Shown here: piece by piece, positions 1 through 8,000 of the stretch
Layout of the letters: every line of letters starts with the position of its first letter
Position numbering within the stretch: the stretch's first letter is position 1
Assembly (NCBI GenBank): GCA_023388055.1
Contig: JAEWGW010000032.1
Coordinates: 62,001 to 126,000 of the forward strand
DNA: 64,000 nt
Origin: Bacillota bacterium
Lineage (GTDB): Bacteria > Bacillota > Bacilli > Paenibacillales > NBRC-103111
Reading direction: 5' to 3'
Position numbers and translations under genes: made by a program
The notes under the pieces: model-generated
The model's input: the letters and a program-made list of their open reading frames with translations, nothing else
The model's database searches: none
What the model was told of the DNA's origin: nothing

Positions 1-1
1 G

Positions 2-1213
2 GCGCAAAAGTCCAAGTCCTCCAACGGGGATATTCTCATTGATATGCTGGAGGAGCTGAACAACGGGACGGATTATGAGTCTGTGCTGAATGTGGATAAT
101 GTGCTCAAGTACATTGCCCTGAATGTAGCCACCAACAATATGGACAGCTACTTGGGGTCGAACAAGCAGAACTATTATCTGTATGAGGATGACGGTATCT
201 TCAACGTCCTGCCCTGGGACTATAACATGGCCTTCGGAGGTATGGGCGGCGGCATGGGAGGTATGGGCGGCAGAGGTATGGGCGGACAAAACCCCAGAAC
301 GGAAGCGGGCAATACCGAAGAGGCGGCGGGTCAGGCTCAGGCCAACGGGCAAACCGTGCAGCAGGGCAGCGCTGGAGCTGACAACGGAGGCGCTATGCAG
401 GCACCTCAAGCAGGAGCCCCCAACATGGGCGGCCAAAACGCCCAGCCGGCAGCCGGCGCTTCGGTGCTCATCGACGAGCCTACCCAAGGCGCTGTGGCCG
501 AGCGGCCGCTGATTGCCAAGCTGCTGGCGGTGGACGAGTATAAGGAGCGTTACCACGCTATTCTGAAGGAAATCAGCGAAGGCTTCCTTTCAGAAACGGC
601 TTTTAACGCCAAGGTAGACAAACTTGCTGCCAAAATCTCCGCTTATGTGGAGAATGACCCCACCTCCTTCTACACCTATGAGGAGTATCTGAAGGGTGTA
701 GAGCAGTTAAAAACCGCCAACACCACTATGATCACCAGTGTCACTCAGCAGCTCAATGGAACCATTGCTTCTACTAACAATGGAGAGGGCAGCGGCGGCG
801 GAATGGGCGGCGGTAGAGGCATGGGAGGTATGAGAGGCGGGGCAGGACAAGCCAACGGCCAGCAGAACGGCCAAAACGGCCAGCAGCAGGGCGGATTTCC
901 GCAGCAGGGCGGGCAAAACGGTCAACAGCAAGGAGGATTCCCGCAGCAGGGAGGCCGTGACGGCCAGCAGCCCGGAGGCGGGCAGCAGAACGGCCAAGCC
1001 GGACGCCAGCAGCAAGGCGGCCAAATGATGCCGCCGGATTTCGGCGGTGAAGGCGGAGGCGCCCCAGGCGGCATGCCCGGAATGCCGGGTGGCCCCGGCG
1101 GCCAGCAGGCAGCTCAGACAGGCGGCGTCAGCGAAGCCGTTACAGCAGGAGCATTGCTGCTGGTGATGCTGGCGGCCAGCTGGTTTATCCTGCGATTCAG
1201 ACGCCAGCACTAA
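2..1213 (+). CDS. CotH kinase family protein, 5' end outside window
   Basis: The reading frame is open from the window edge, so the start is missing; 403 residues are visible. Around residues 45-80 of the fragment the text ending in LPWDYNMAFGG matches the C-terminal part of the CotH kinase fold. Members of this family include the spore coat protein kinase CotH and many surface-associated Bacillota proteins. The rest is unusual: two Gly/Met/Gln-rich low-complexity blocks (roughly residues 78-150 and 255-370) with GGMGG and QQGG runs surround a helical segment. A hydrophobic C-terminal helix (AGALLLVMLAASWFIL) followed by RFRRQH looks like a membrane anchor. Surface or forespore-membrane attachment is inferred. 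The kinase active-site region would lie upstream, so activity cannot be judged. Confidence 0.8.
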   Translation, partial: AQKSKSSNGDILIDMLEELNNGTDYESVLNVDNVLKYIALNVATNNMDSYLGSNKQNYYLYEDDGIFNVLPWDYNMAFGGMGGGMGGMGGRGMGGQNPRTEAGNTEEAAGQAQANGQTVQQGSAGADNGGAMQAPQAGAPNMGGQNAQPAAGASVLIDEPTQGAVAERPLIAKLLAVDEYKERYHAILKEISEGFLSETAFNAKVDKLAAKISAYVENDPTSFYTYEEYLKGVEQLKTANTTMITSVTQQLNGTIASTNNGEGSGGGMGGGRGMGGMRGGAGQANGQQNGQNGQQQGGFPQQGGQNGQQQGGFPQQGGRDGQQPGGGQQNGQAGRQQQGGQMMPPDFGGEGGGAPGGMPGMPGGPGGQQAAQTGGVSEAVTAGALLLVMLAASWFILRFRRQH

Positions 1214-1369
1214 CAGGAAAGCGGCCAGCTCCGGAGTTATATCCGGGGCTGGTTTTTGCTTTCGGATTTGCCGCAGCGGCGGATCATATTTTCCACGGAA
1301 AGAGCGAACACTCAAAGAGGAACATAAACACCAACACCCTCATTCCCCCAAAAAAAGGAGAGAATCCAA

Positions 1370-2023
1370 TTGGCTACATTGCTGTATATTACCGCTCATC
1401 CGCTGGATCACCAAATGTCCTACAGTCTGGCTGTGGGCAAGGCTTTCGTCGATGCTTACAAAGAGAACCATCCCCAGGATCATGTGGTGCACCTGGACCT
1501 GTACAAGCTGGGCATTCCGCATATTGACGCCGACGTGTTCAGCGGTTGGGGCCAACTGCGCTCCGGCGCCGCCTTCGACAAGCTCCCTGAGTCGGAGAAA
1601 AGCAAAATTACCAAGCTCAACGAGCTGGTGGACCAATTTGTCGCCGCAGACAAATACGTCTTTGTTACTCCCATGTGGAACCTGAGCTTCCCGCCCGTAC
1701 TGAAGGCGTACATCGACGCCATCTGTATCGCCGGCAAAACCTTCAAATACACCGAACAAGGCCCGGCTGGATTGCTGAACAACAAGCAGGCGCTCCACAT
1801 CCAGGCCCGCGGCGGGGTTTATTCGGAAGGCCCGGCAGCGGCGCTGGAGAGCGGGCACAGCTACCTGGTGAAAATCCTCAACTTTATCGGCATTAGCCAA
1901 GTGGATGCCATCTTCGTCGAAGGCATGAGCGCCTTCCCCGATAAAGCAGAGGACATCAAGCAAAAGGCGATTGCCGAGGCCAAGGAAAAGGCCGCCCGGT
2001 TTTCCCTGGCGGAAAAAGCATAG
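1370..2023 (+). CDS. azoR: FMN-dependent NADH-azoreductase (AzoR/AcpD family)
   Basis: The 217-residue product has the flavodoxin-like fold of AzoR. It starts with a beta strand and a phosphate-binding loop (TLLYITAHPLDHQMSYS) and carries the FMN contact segment FVTPMWNLSFPPVLKAYID near residues 100-118. The C-terminal strand-helix part (IQARGGVYSEG) is also typical. The family reduces quinones and azo compounds with NADH as a cytosolic homodimer, usually as quinone or thiol-stress protection. The start is TTG at 1370, placed nine bases after an AAAGGAG ribosome binding site. The gene is monocistronic and ends in a strong terminator. Length is normal for the family. Confidence 0.93.
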   Translation: MATLLYITAHPLDHQMSYSLAVGKAFVDAYKENHPQDHVVHLDLYKLGIPHIDADVFSGWGQLRSGAAFDKLPESEKSKITKLNELVDQFVAADKYVFVTPMWNLSFPPVLKAYIDAICIAGKTFKYTEQGPAGLLNNKQALHIQARGGVYSEGPAAALESGHSYLVKILNFIGISQVDAIFVEGMSAFPDKAEDIKQKAIAEAKEKAARFSLAEKA

Positions 2024-2040
2024 AAGCCAAGCTGATGATA

Positions 2041-2082
2041 ACCCCCGGGAGTCCAGTATGGACAAGCCGGGGGTTTCTTTTT
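2041..2082 (+). terminator. Rho-independent terminator of azoR
   Basis: ACCCCCGG at 2041-2048 pairs with CCGGGGGT at 2067-2074, followed by TTCTTTTT. It lies 18 bases after the azoR stop codon. Confidence 0.9.
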
Positions 2083-2210
2083 GCCACCTAGTACAGGGTG
2101 GTTAGCATAGGGTGACCAGCATAGACCATAGGGAGGAAATTTTATACGAAAGTGCCGAATCCGATCCGGCATTTTGGCTTCTGGCGATGCCCGCCAGGCC
2201 ATGGATGATT

Positions 2211-2395
2211 CTAACGGCGGTGAGCGCCGCTATTTGGCCTAAAAATGCGTTTCCAAAAATCTAACGGAAGCAGCGGACCTTATTGGCCTTCCTTCTCGCA
2301 TAAAACCGGTGCGAAGGCCGAAATAGCGGCTCTGGCCGCCGTTAGAATCCGAGGGAGGCAAAAAAAGCCGTAATAACGGCGCTCACCGCCGTTAG
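2211..2395. repeat. Four-arm palindromic element A (tag CTAACGG)
   Basis: CTAACGG occurs forward at 2211 and 2261 and inverted (CCGTTAG) at 2339 and 2389. Copies on each side are exactly 50 bp apart. The outer arms (24 bases after 2211 and before 2395) are complementary at 23 of 24 positions. Forward tags are followed by CTATTTGG-like text and inverted tags are preceded by AAATAG/AATAA. It lies between the convergent azoR and DUF1540 genes. Geometry is identical to element B at 39301-39485 and nearly identical to elements C, D, E and F. Confidence 0.9.
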
Positions 2396-2466
2396 AGTGT
2401 CCGAGGGAACAATTACCTGTACATACCATCGCCCCGCCCGAGCCTGCACATTTTGCCGCATATAGG

Positions 2467-2481
2467 TGATAATCATTCTCA
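2467..2481. promoter_or_regulatory. Fur-like box without an obvious target gene
   Basis: TGATAATCATTCTCA differs at one position from the 7-1-7 Fur core TGATAATNATTATCA. A TATACT hexamer follows at about 2490. The nearest gene is the tail of the minus-strand DUF1540 gene, so the target, if any, is unclear. A chance match cannot be excluded. Confidence 0.35.
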
Positions 2482-2544
2482 ACGGTGGCTATACTATTAC
2501 CAGACACCACCGCCAACCGCGGCGCTCTCCTCCAAAAAGCCGCT

Positions 2545-2581
2545 CAAAAAAAGAAGAACGGCAGTGGCGCTGCCGCTCTTC
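2545..2581 (-). terminator. Terminator of the DUF1540 gene
   Basis: Read on the minus strand, a 12-bp stem (GAAGAGCGGCAG pairing with CTGCCGTTCTTC) is followed by seven T residues. It starts seven bases after the DUF1540 stop codon. Confidence 0.88.
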
Positions 2582-2587
2582 CGGTCA

Positions 2588-2743
2588 TCAGACCTTAGGC
2601 TCAAAGGTTCTACAATCGGTTTCTTCGGAATTGGAGGCTTGTTTGCCGCGGTGGTGGGTAACTTTGATGGAGGATGCTCTGCAAAGATTACCGTTTGCCC
2701 AATATTTGCAGGAATTCACTTCGCACACTACGTCTTTTGCCAT
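2588..2743 (-). CDS. DUF1540 domain small cysteine protein
   Basis: The 51-residue product begins MAKDVVCEVNSCKYW and ends in TDCRTFEPKV. The pattern C-x4-C-x3-W-x3-x-C-x-A, then I-x-V and a late TDC, is the DUF1540 signature, a family found in spore formers and probably metal-binding; its function is not known. The start at 2743 is preceded by GGGAGGTGA at good distance. An upstream in-frame ATG at 2830 would add 29 unrelated residues and is not preferred. The gene is alone, with its own terminator, between azoR (convergent) and an unknown gene (divergent). Confidence 0.88.
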   Translation of the reverse strand: MAKDVVCEVNSCKYWANGNLCRASSIKVTHHRGKQASNSEETDCRTFEPKV

Positions 2744-2841
2744 CGGTGATTCACCTCCCCTCACAAGTAGGATGGTCGCAACCGGGGGGACGTTATACAT
2801 ACGGCCCGGATTTTCCGGGTAATTCCTCATGCCTCACCACC

Positions 2842-2878
2842 AAAAGCCTCTCTTTAGCATGCAGAGGAGGCTTTTTTT
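2842..2878 (+). terminator. Orphan terminator-like hairpin
   Basis: AAAAGCCTC at 2842-2850 pairs with GAGGCTTTT at 2867-2875 and a T run follows. It is oriented for the plus strand, yet no plus-strand gene lies directly upstream. It may block read-through toward the gene at 2968 or be a relic of a lost gene. Confidence 0.55.
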
Positions 2879-2967
2879 GCTGTTTGCGGCACCGGGCCGT
2901 TTTCATTTTTTTCAAAGAGTTTGTATAATGAACCCATTGGTGCACGAAGAAAAGGGGGAGAGCCGTT

Positions 2968-3468
2968 ATGATGAACCTGCGGATTTGCCGAACGTCAGAG
3001 CAGTTGGCTAATGGAGCAGAGCCATTGTCCTTGCAAGCGGCGCTTCCGGTTGCCCGGGAGATAGCCGGGGAATGGGACTGTGAGCTCATTCCCACAGGAG
3101 AAATGCTGGTTCCGCCATTTGGGGGAAAAGAAGGCTGGCTGCTGCTGCCAGAGATTCTATACCGCCTGCAGGGCATTCTTTTAGCCTGCCAGCAGGGGCC
3201 AACGGGAACTCCGGAGCTTATGGTTGCCCGGGAGGAGGATGCCACTACCTGGGAGGATTTCCTGCTGATGAAGCTGGCCCATAACCTGGCTTACCGTCTG
3301 CAGGGGCAGCTTTTCCTCGGGGAGGGAACAGAGCCGCTGCCTATAGAGCCGGAGCGTTTTGCCACCTTCGATGCCTATGTGGACCGGGTCCTGGAAGCCG
3401 AGGACGATCTGGTGAAGGAAATCAAAAAAACCTGGATTTACGCCCACCGCAAACGGGCCATCCGATAA
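2968..3468 (+). CDS. Hypothetical protein
   Basis: I do not recognise this 166-residue acidic protein. It has no signal peptide or membrane segment. Visible text includes a Pro/Gly loop (VPPFGGKEGW), a Trp/Glu-rich helix (DATTWEDFLLMKLAHNLAYRL) and a basic C-terminus (YAHRKRAIR). The start is ATG at 2968 after AAGGGGGAG; a second ATG follows directly. A TATAAT at 2924-2929 is a possible -10 element. It is followed after 106 bases by the methyltransferase gene in the same direction, and the two may share a transcript. Confidence 0.75.
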   Translation: MMNLRICRTSEQLANGAEPLSLQAALPVAREIAGEWDCELIPTGEMLVPPFGGKEGWLLLPEILYRLQGILLACQQGPTGTPELMVAREEDATTWEDFLLMKLAHNLAYRLQGQLFLGEGTEPLPIEPERFATFDAYVDRVLEAEDDLVKEIKKTWIYAHRKRAIR

Positions 3469-3574
3469 ACAATCCCCCAAAAGTGGAGGAACGCTGCGTA
3501 GTAATTCCAGGTGCTTTTGGGGGAGCCCCAGAATAATAAACAAATGCTTTTACACATACAAAGGACGTGCTGGA

Positions 3575-4762
3575 ATGGAAGAGTTGAGAAAGCTGACGGA
3601 GGAACTGTGCGGGGAAGGCAAGCTGCTTCACGCCGTACTCAGCAATCCCCGGAACAAAGCGGAGGGGCTACCCTCCAAGCTGAAGGCAAAGCCGGTCCTC
3701 CTGAAGGGGGAGCGGATGGTCCAGCTGGAGAAAACCGTCGGGCCCAAGGCCTACCACGAAAATGTGACTCCGGACGAAGCCGCGGCCAAGCTGGCGGAGT
3801 GGCTGGAGGGCCATTTTAAGCAGGGACTTCTGCAGACGGCGGAAGCGGACTACCAGGTGCTGGTGGACAAACGGGGCAAGGTGAGCATTCTGCGCAAGGC
3901 CGCGACCAAGCAGCAGGCGGAGCTGGGGCATAACCGCAAGAAGCAGTATTTGCTGGAGGAAGGTGTTCCGGTACCGTTCCTGGTGAAGCTGGGTGTGATG
4001 AACAAGGAGGGCAAGGTGCTGGCCCCCAAGTACGATAAGTTCCGCCAGATCAACCGCTACCTGGAGATGATTGAGGATGTTGTGGAATATTTACCCCAAA
4101 ACCGGGTGGTCCGGATTGTGGATTTCGGGTGTGGCAAGTCCTATCTGACCTTTGCCTTATATCATTATCTGGTGGCGGTCCGCGGCATGAAGGCGGAGAT
4201 TGTGGGTCTGGACCTGAAGGCCGATGTTATCACCCATTGTTCGTCGCTGGCCGAGGAATTCGGCTACGCCGGTCTGAGATTCCAGACCGGGGACATCAGC
4301 CAATATGAAGGAGCGGAGCAGGCGGATATGGTGGTCACGCTCCATGCCTGCGACACGGCAACGGATGCGGCCTTGGAAAAAGCGGTGCGCTGGAACGCAG
4401 TCGTTATCCTGTCCGTGCCCTGCTGCCAGCATGAGCTGAACCGGCAGATCAAGAATGAGCTGCTGTCGCCGATGCTGCAGCATGGGCTCATCAAGGAGCG
4501 CTTCGCCGCTCTCGCTACGGATTCCATACGGGCGAACATTCTGGAGCTGGCCGGCTACAGGACACAGCTGCTGGAATTCATCGACATGGAGCACACGCCC
4601 AAAAATATTCTGATCCGCGCCGTACGCCAGCCTTCGCCGGACCCCAAGAAGCTTGCAGCCCAGGCCCGGTCTTACCTGGCCTTCCGGGATATGCTGCAGG
4701 CGGAGCCCTATCTGGAACGGGCCTTGGGAGATATCCTGAAGCCGGTGCTGGACGAGGCTTAA
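3575..4762 (+). CDS. Class I SAM-dependent methyltransferase (METTL25/RRNAD1-like)
   Basis: The 395-residue protein has an N-terminal region of about 160 residues (KFRQINRYLEMIED just before the catalytic domain) and a C-terminal Rossmann methyltransferase domain. Motif I is IVDFGCGKSYLTFALYHYL near residue 185, followed by an acidic strand (VGLDLKADV), TLHACDTATD and VPCCQHE. The Gly-loop plus HACDTATD and CCQHE resemble the Methyltransf_32 family that includes eukaryotic METTL25 and RRNAD1. The substrate is unknown; RNA or protein is plausible from the family. The start follows AAAGGA. Its stop codon overlaps, tail to tail, the stop codon of the response regulator on the other strand. Confidence 0.85.
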   Translation: MEELRKLTEELCGEGKLLHAVLSNPRNKAEGLPSKLKAKPVLLKGERMVQLEKTVGPKAYHENVTPDEAAAKLAEWLEGHFKQGLLQTAEADYQVLVDKRGKVSILRKAATKQQAELGHNRKKQYLLEEGVPVPFLVKLGVMNKEGKVLAPKYDKFRQINRYLEMIEDVVEYLPQNRVVRIVDFGCGKSYLTFALYHYLVAVRGMKAEIVGLDLKADVITHCSSLAEEFGYAGLRFQTGDISQYEGAEQADMVVTLHACDTATDAALEKAVRWNAVVILSVPCCQHELNRQIKNELLSPMLQHGLIKERFAALATDSIRANILELAGYRTQLLEFIDMEHTPKNILIRAVRQPSPDPKKLAAQARSYLAFRDMLQAEPYLERALGDILKPVLDEA

Positions 4763-5454
4763 ACCATTCCCTCGTCCTGGGCTTTTTTGGCCGCTTGAAT
4801 CCGGTCGCGCACATCCATTTTGGAATAAATGCTGGAGATATAATTTTTGACCGTTCCTTCGGACAAGTAGAGCCGCTCCGCAATTTCACGGTTGTTCAGC
4901 CCGTCAGCGATGCATTCCAGCACCTGCTGCTCCCGGTCGCTGAGCCCGTAGGAAGTGCCCGAGCGGCTTTGCTCCTCATGGGCGGAGGCAGAGGAGGTTT
5001 GGGCGGCTCCGCGGTGATCCGGGGCGGCTGTTCCCTGGAGATGGGCCACCATCATCTTGGCGATATCCTGGGGAATCAGGGTCCCGCCCTTGTGAACCCA
5101 CTTGATCCCGGAGATCAGATCCCGGGGATGGATGGCCTTCAGGAGATACCCCTCCGCACCTGCTCCCAAAGCGTCCACCACATACTGGATCTCCTGGAAC
5201 GTGGTCAGGATAATCACGCGGATGTCCGGATACTGGGCTTTAATTAGCCGAGTGGCCTCCACGCCGTTCATTTCGGGCATATGGATGTCCATCAGGACCA
5301 CGTGGGGAGAGGCCGTTGCGCACAGCTCCACCGCTTTGCTTCCGTTCTCGGCCAATCCCACCACCTGAATCTCCGGGTCCATGTCCAGCACAATGTGCAG
5401 GCTCTCCCGGATCAAATCCTGGTCGTCCGCAAGCAGCAATCTGATCTCGTTCAT
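4759..5454 (-). CDS. NarL/FixJ-type response regulator
   Basis: The 231-residue protein has a receiver domain at residues 1-120 with the acidic pair D10/D11, phosphoacceptor D56 in LMDIHMPEMNG, T84 and K106. A Ser/Ala/Gln-rich linker follows, then a LuxR-type helix-turn-helix at about 165-225 (LSDREQQVLECIADGLNNREIA and LSEGTVKNY segments). It binds DNA when phosphorylated by the adjacent kinase. The start at 5454 follows AAGGAGG. It lies 63 bases after the kinase gene, in the same direction, so the two form an operon. The divergent BcrA-type ABC transporter at 7077-8934 is the likely target; this is inferred from position only. Confidence 0.92.
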   Translation of the reverse strand: MNEIRLLLADDQDLIRESLHIVLDMDPEIQVVGLAENGSKAVELCATASPHVVLMDIHMPEMNGVEATRLIKAQYPDIRVIILTTFQEIQYVVDALGAGAEGYLLKAIHPRDLISGIKWVHKGGTLIPQDIAKMMVAHLQGTAAPDHRGAAQTSSASAHEEQSRSGTSYGLSDREQQVLECIADGLNNREIAERLYLSEGTVKNYISSIYSKMDVRDRIQAAKKAQDEGMV

Positions 5455-5517
5455 GGCCTTGCGCCTCCTTATAGATGTAATAGGCAGCCGGCCAACGTCC
5501 TGCCGGATACCGTGAGC

Positions 5518-6738
5518 TTACAATCCGTCCGGGCCCGGGCTTCTCAGGACGGGAATGCTGCACACCACTGTAATGCCCTTCTGGGCCGAGGGCAGCACCT
5601 GGAGACGGCCCTGCAGTGCGGACAGCCGGTCCTCCATCGCCGACAGCCCGAACCCGGGCTGCACGTCCCCGCTGCCGATGCCGTCATCGGAAATGGTGAG
5701 GGTATAGCGGCTGGGGGCATAATCGGCGTGGATCCGGATGGACGACGCCTGCCCGTGGCGTTTGGAATTGGTCAGCGCCTCCTGCAGGCAGCGGATCATG
5801 GTCAGCTGCGCCTGTCGGGGCAGCTCATAACCCTCTCCGGAGGTGGTCAGATGGATTTCGGTCCCCGTATTCACACCGAAGTCCTTGGCCATTTGTTCCA
5901 GCTGGGCGGTGAAGCTGCCCTCTTCCTCGGGAGGAGCCATCTGATGGATATTGCGCCGGACCTCCTCCAAGCCGTTGCGTGCCACCTGCCGGAGCACATC
6001 AAGCTTTTCGCCGGCCACGGCAGGATTAATCTCCAGCAGGTAGGAGACGGCATCCATCCCCATAATTACCGTAGTGAAGGTATGTCCTACCGTATCGTGA
6101 AGCTCCCGGGACATCCGGTTGCGCTCCTCGGCCACCGTCAGCTTCTCCACCTGGCTGGAGTATTGCTCCAGGACCCGGTTTTGCTCCTGGACCAGCCGGT
6201 AGACCCTGAGGTTCTCTTCATATAACTGCTTGACGCTGTAATGGGAGTACCAGATTTTATGAATGCCCAGCCCCAGGCCCAGCAGGACGCCGGAGTTGAG
6301 GCAGGCGGTAATGGCAGTGGCCAAATCGAATCCCTCCGGATAAGCCATCCATAACAGCAGGATAGGAAGGCCCAGCACATACAGGAAAATGTTCACCACC
6401 AGGATATAGATGTTGCGGGAATGGAAACCCAGCAGCAGCAGGGCGACTGTAACCGAATTGGTCATTTCCCCGTATTTAAATGTGATGAATATACTGAAGA
6501 GGCCGCTGGTAACCAGCACACTGAAGGGCAGCGCCCACAGATGGGTATAACCCGGATGCCAGAACAAGAGCGGGGCAAAATAGCAGATCATAAGCGCCAG
6601 CATATATCCCGCCCGCTCCGGAAATCCGGTCAGCTGCGGAATTGTCGCTACATATAATAGCCCTATGGCCAGACCGGAGGTAAGCACACCCAGCATCACC
6701 CAGTCCAGCCACTGCCAGGCCCGTCTTTCGATCACCAT
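5518..6738 (-). CDS. NarL-type sensor histidine kinase (HisKA_3)
   Basis: The N-terminal half has about six hydrophobic helices (for example VMLGVLTSGLAIGLLYVA and LALMICYFAPLLF), so sensing is within the membrane. A coiled linker then leads to the dimerisation and phosphoacceptor segment NRMSRELHDTVGH. The ATPase domain follows (EALTNSKRHGQ as N box, ISDDGIGS as G1 box). This is the LiaS/DesK class, without a large extracellular domain. I choose ATG 6738, which has GGGAG nine bases upstream, giving 406 residues. A further in-frame ATG at 6801 lacks a visible ribosome binding site. The protein phosphorylates the regulator encoded just downstream. Confidence 0.9.
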   Translation of the reverse strand: MVIERRAWQWLDWVMLGVLTSGLAIGLLYVATIPQLTGFPERAGYMLALMICYFAPLLFWHPGYTHLWALPFSVLVTSGLFSIFITFKYGEMTNSVTVALLLLGFHSRNIYILVVNIFLYVLGLPILLLWMAYPEGFDLATAITACLNSGVLLGLGLGIHKIWYSHYSVKQLYEENLRVYRLVQEQNRVLEQYSSQVEKLTVAEERNRMSRELHDTVGHTFTTVIMGMDAVSYLLEINPAVAGEKLDVLRQVARNGLEEVRRNIHQMAPPEEEGSFTAQLEQMAKDFGVNTGTEIHLTTSGEGYELPRQAQLTMIRCLQEALTNSKRHGQASSIRIHADYAPSRYTLTISDDGIGSGDVQPGFGLSAMEDRLSALQGRLQVLPSAQKGITVVCSIPVLRSPGPDGL

Positions 6739-6858
6739 ACGCGTATTCTCCCGGGATATCCTCCATAAGTACCCGAATGCAGCCTTGATGCATCGCGTCA
6801 TTTTTGGGGGAGTGTTTTTACCATTGTACTAAATTCCAGCCTAAACCTGAAGTGAGCG

Positions 6859-6872
6859 CGGTCATGTGACCG
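6859..6872. promoter_or_regulatory. Inverted repeat between kinase and ABC transporter
   Basis: CGGTCA-TG-TGACCG is a perfect inverted repeat in the divergent spacer between the two-component genes and the ABC genes. It is a candidate binding site for the NarL-type regulator. The role is inferred from position. Confidence 0.4.
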
Positions 6873-7076
6873 GACTGGACCTGTGTTGGGGAAAGGAGAC
6901 TATGCAAAAAGACGATAACGCGCTATGATAGATGACAGCAATTGGTAAAACCGTTCCACAGCGTGAGATTTTTGCCTTCTTGAGATGGATATGCGGTTGC
7001 AAGGCAGGCGTGCCGGAGCGGCAGATTAGAGGAACCCGGCGCATCCCATCAGGCAATCGAGACACAGGAGGTATAC

Positions 7077-8000
7077 ATGAACGAACCCATTGTTACGCTG
7101 CAGAATGTCACCAAAAGAATCGGCGGCAAAACGATCATCGATAAATTAAGCTTTCAGGTTCCACAGGGTGAGGTTTTTGGCTTCCTGGGTCCCAACGGAG
7201 CGGGTAAAACCACCACCATCCGGATGATGGTGGGCCTGATGTCCTTGTCCGAGGGGGATATTCTCATCGGCGGGCACAGCATCTACACTGATTTTGAGAA
7301 GGCGATTAAGCAGGTAGGGGCCATAGTGGAAAATCCGGAAATGTATAAGTTTCTGTCCGGATGGAACAACCTGGTTCATTACGCCCGTATGGTGCCCGGC
7401 ATTACCCATCACCGGATTGCCGAGGTGGTCAAGCTGATGGGGCTGGAGAACCGGATCCATGACAAGGTCAAAACCTATTCCCTGGGGATGCGCCAACGGC
7501 TGGGTGTAGCTCAGGCAGTGCTTCATAAGCCAAGGCTGCTGATTCTCGATGAACCCACCAACGGTCTCGATCCCGCCGGAATCCGCGAGCTGCGGGATTA
7601 TCTGCGGCAGCTCTCCCGGGACGAAGGAGTCTCGGTTATTGTGTCCAGCCATCTTCTCTCGGAGATGGAGCTGATGTGCGACCGGGTGGCTATTATTCAG
7701 AACGGACGTCTGGTAGATGTCCGCACCACCAAGGAATTGGTTCAAACAGGAGGGCGCAGCACCGTGGTTTTCGAGGTATCGGACACCAAGCTGGCGCATC
7801 AGGTGCTGGCCCAGAATGACGGGGGCTATCCGGCGGAGCTCCAGCAGGAGGGGATTGTCCTGCAGCTGGACCGGGAGGAAATCGCCGATGTCACGGCCCT
7901 TTTGGTTCATGCGGGGGTGAGGATTTTCGGAATCCATCCGGTCACCACTTCGCTGGAGGACAAATTCCTGGAAATGACGGGAAGTGATCAGATTGCTTAG
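7077..8000 (+). CDS. ABC transporter ATP-binding protein (BcrA type)
   Basis: The 307-residue ATPase has Walker A (GPNGAGKTTTIRMM, residues 40-53), a Q-loop near VGAIVENPEMY, signature YSLGMRQRLG and Walker B LLILDEPTNGLDP. A final H-loop lies in SSHLLSEM. The C-terminal extension of about 90 residues is normal for the BcrA/CcmA-like drug-export and natrA group. It powers the permease encoded next, whose start overlaps its end by 17 bases. The start follows CAGGAGG. Efflux of an antibiotic or cell-envelope stress response is a common role; the true substrate is unknown. Confidence 0.93.
   Translation: MNEPIVTLQNVTKRIGGKTIIDKLSFQVPQGEVFGFLGPNGAGKTTTIRMMVGLMSLSEGDILIGGHSIYTDFEKAIKQVGAIVENPEMYKFLSGWNNLVHYARMVPGITHHRIAEVVKLMGLENRIHDKVKTYSLGMRQRLGVAQAVLHKPRLLILDEPTNGLDPAGIRELRDYLRQLSRDEGVSVIVSSHLLSEMELMCDRVAIIQNGRLVDVRTTKELVQTGGRSTVVFEVSDTKLAHQVLAQNDGGYPAELQQEGIVLQLDREEIADVTALLVHAGVRIFGIHPVTTSLEDKFLEMTGSDQIA

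Noticed and set aside
2842..2878. T-box or other riboswitch leader for the gene at 2968
   Set aside because: Only a plain hairpin with a T run is visible; no conserved T-box sequence or specifier region.
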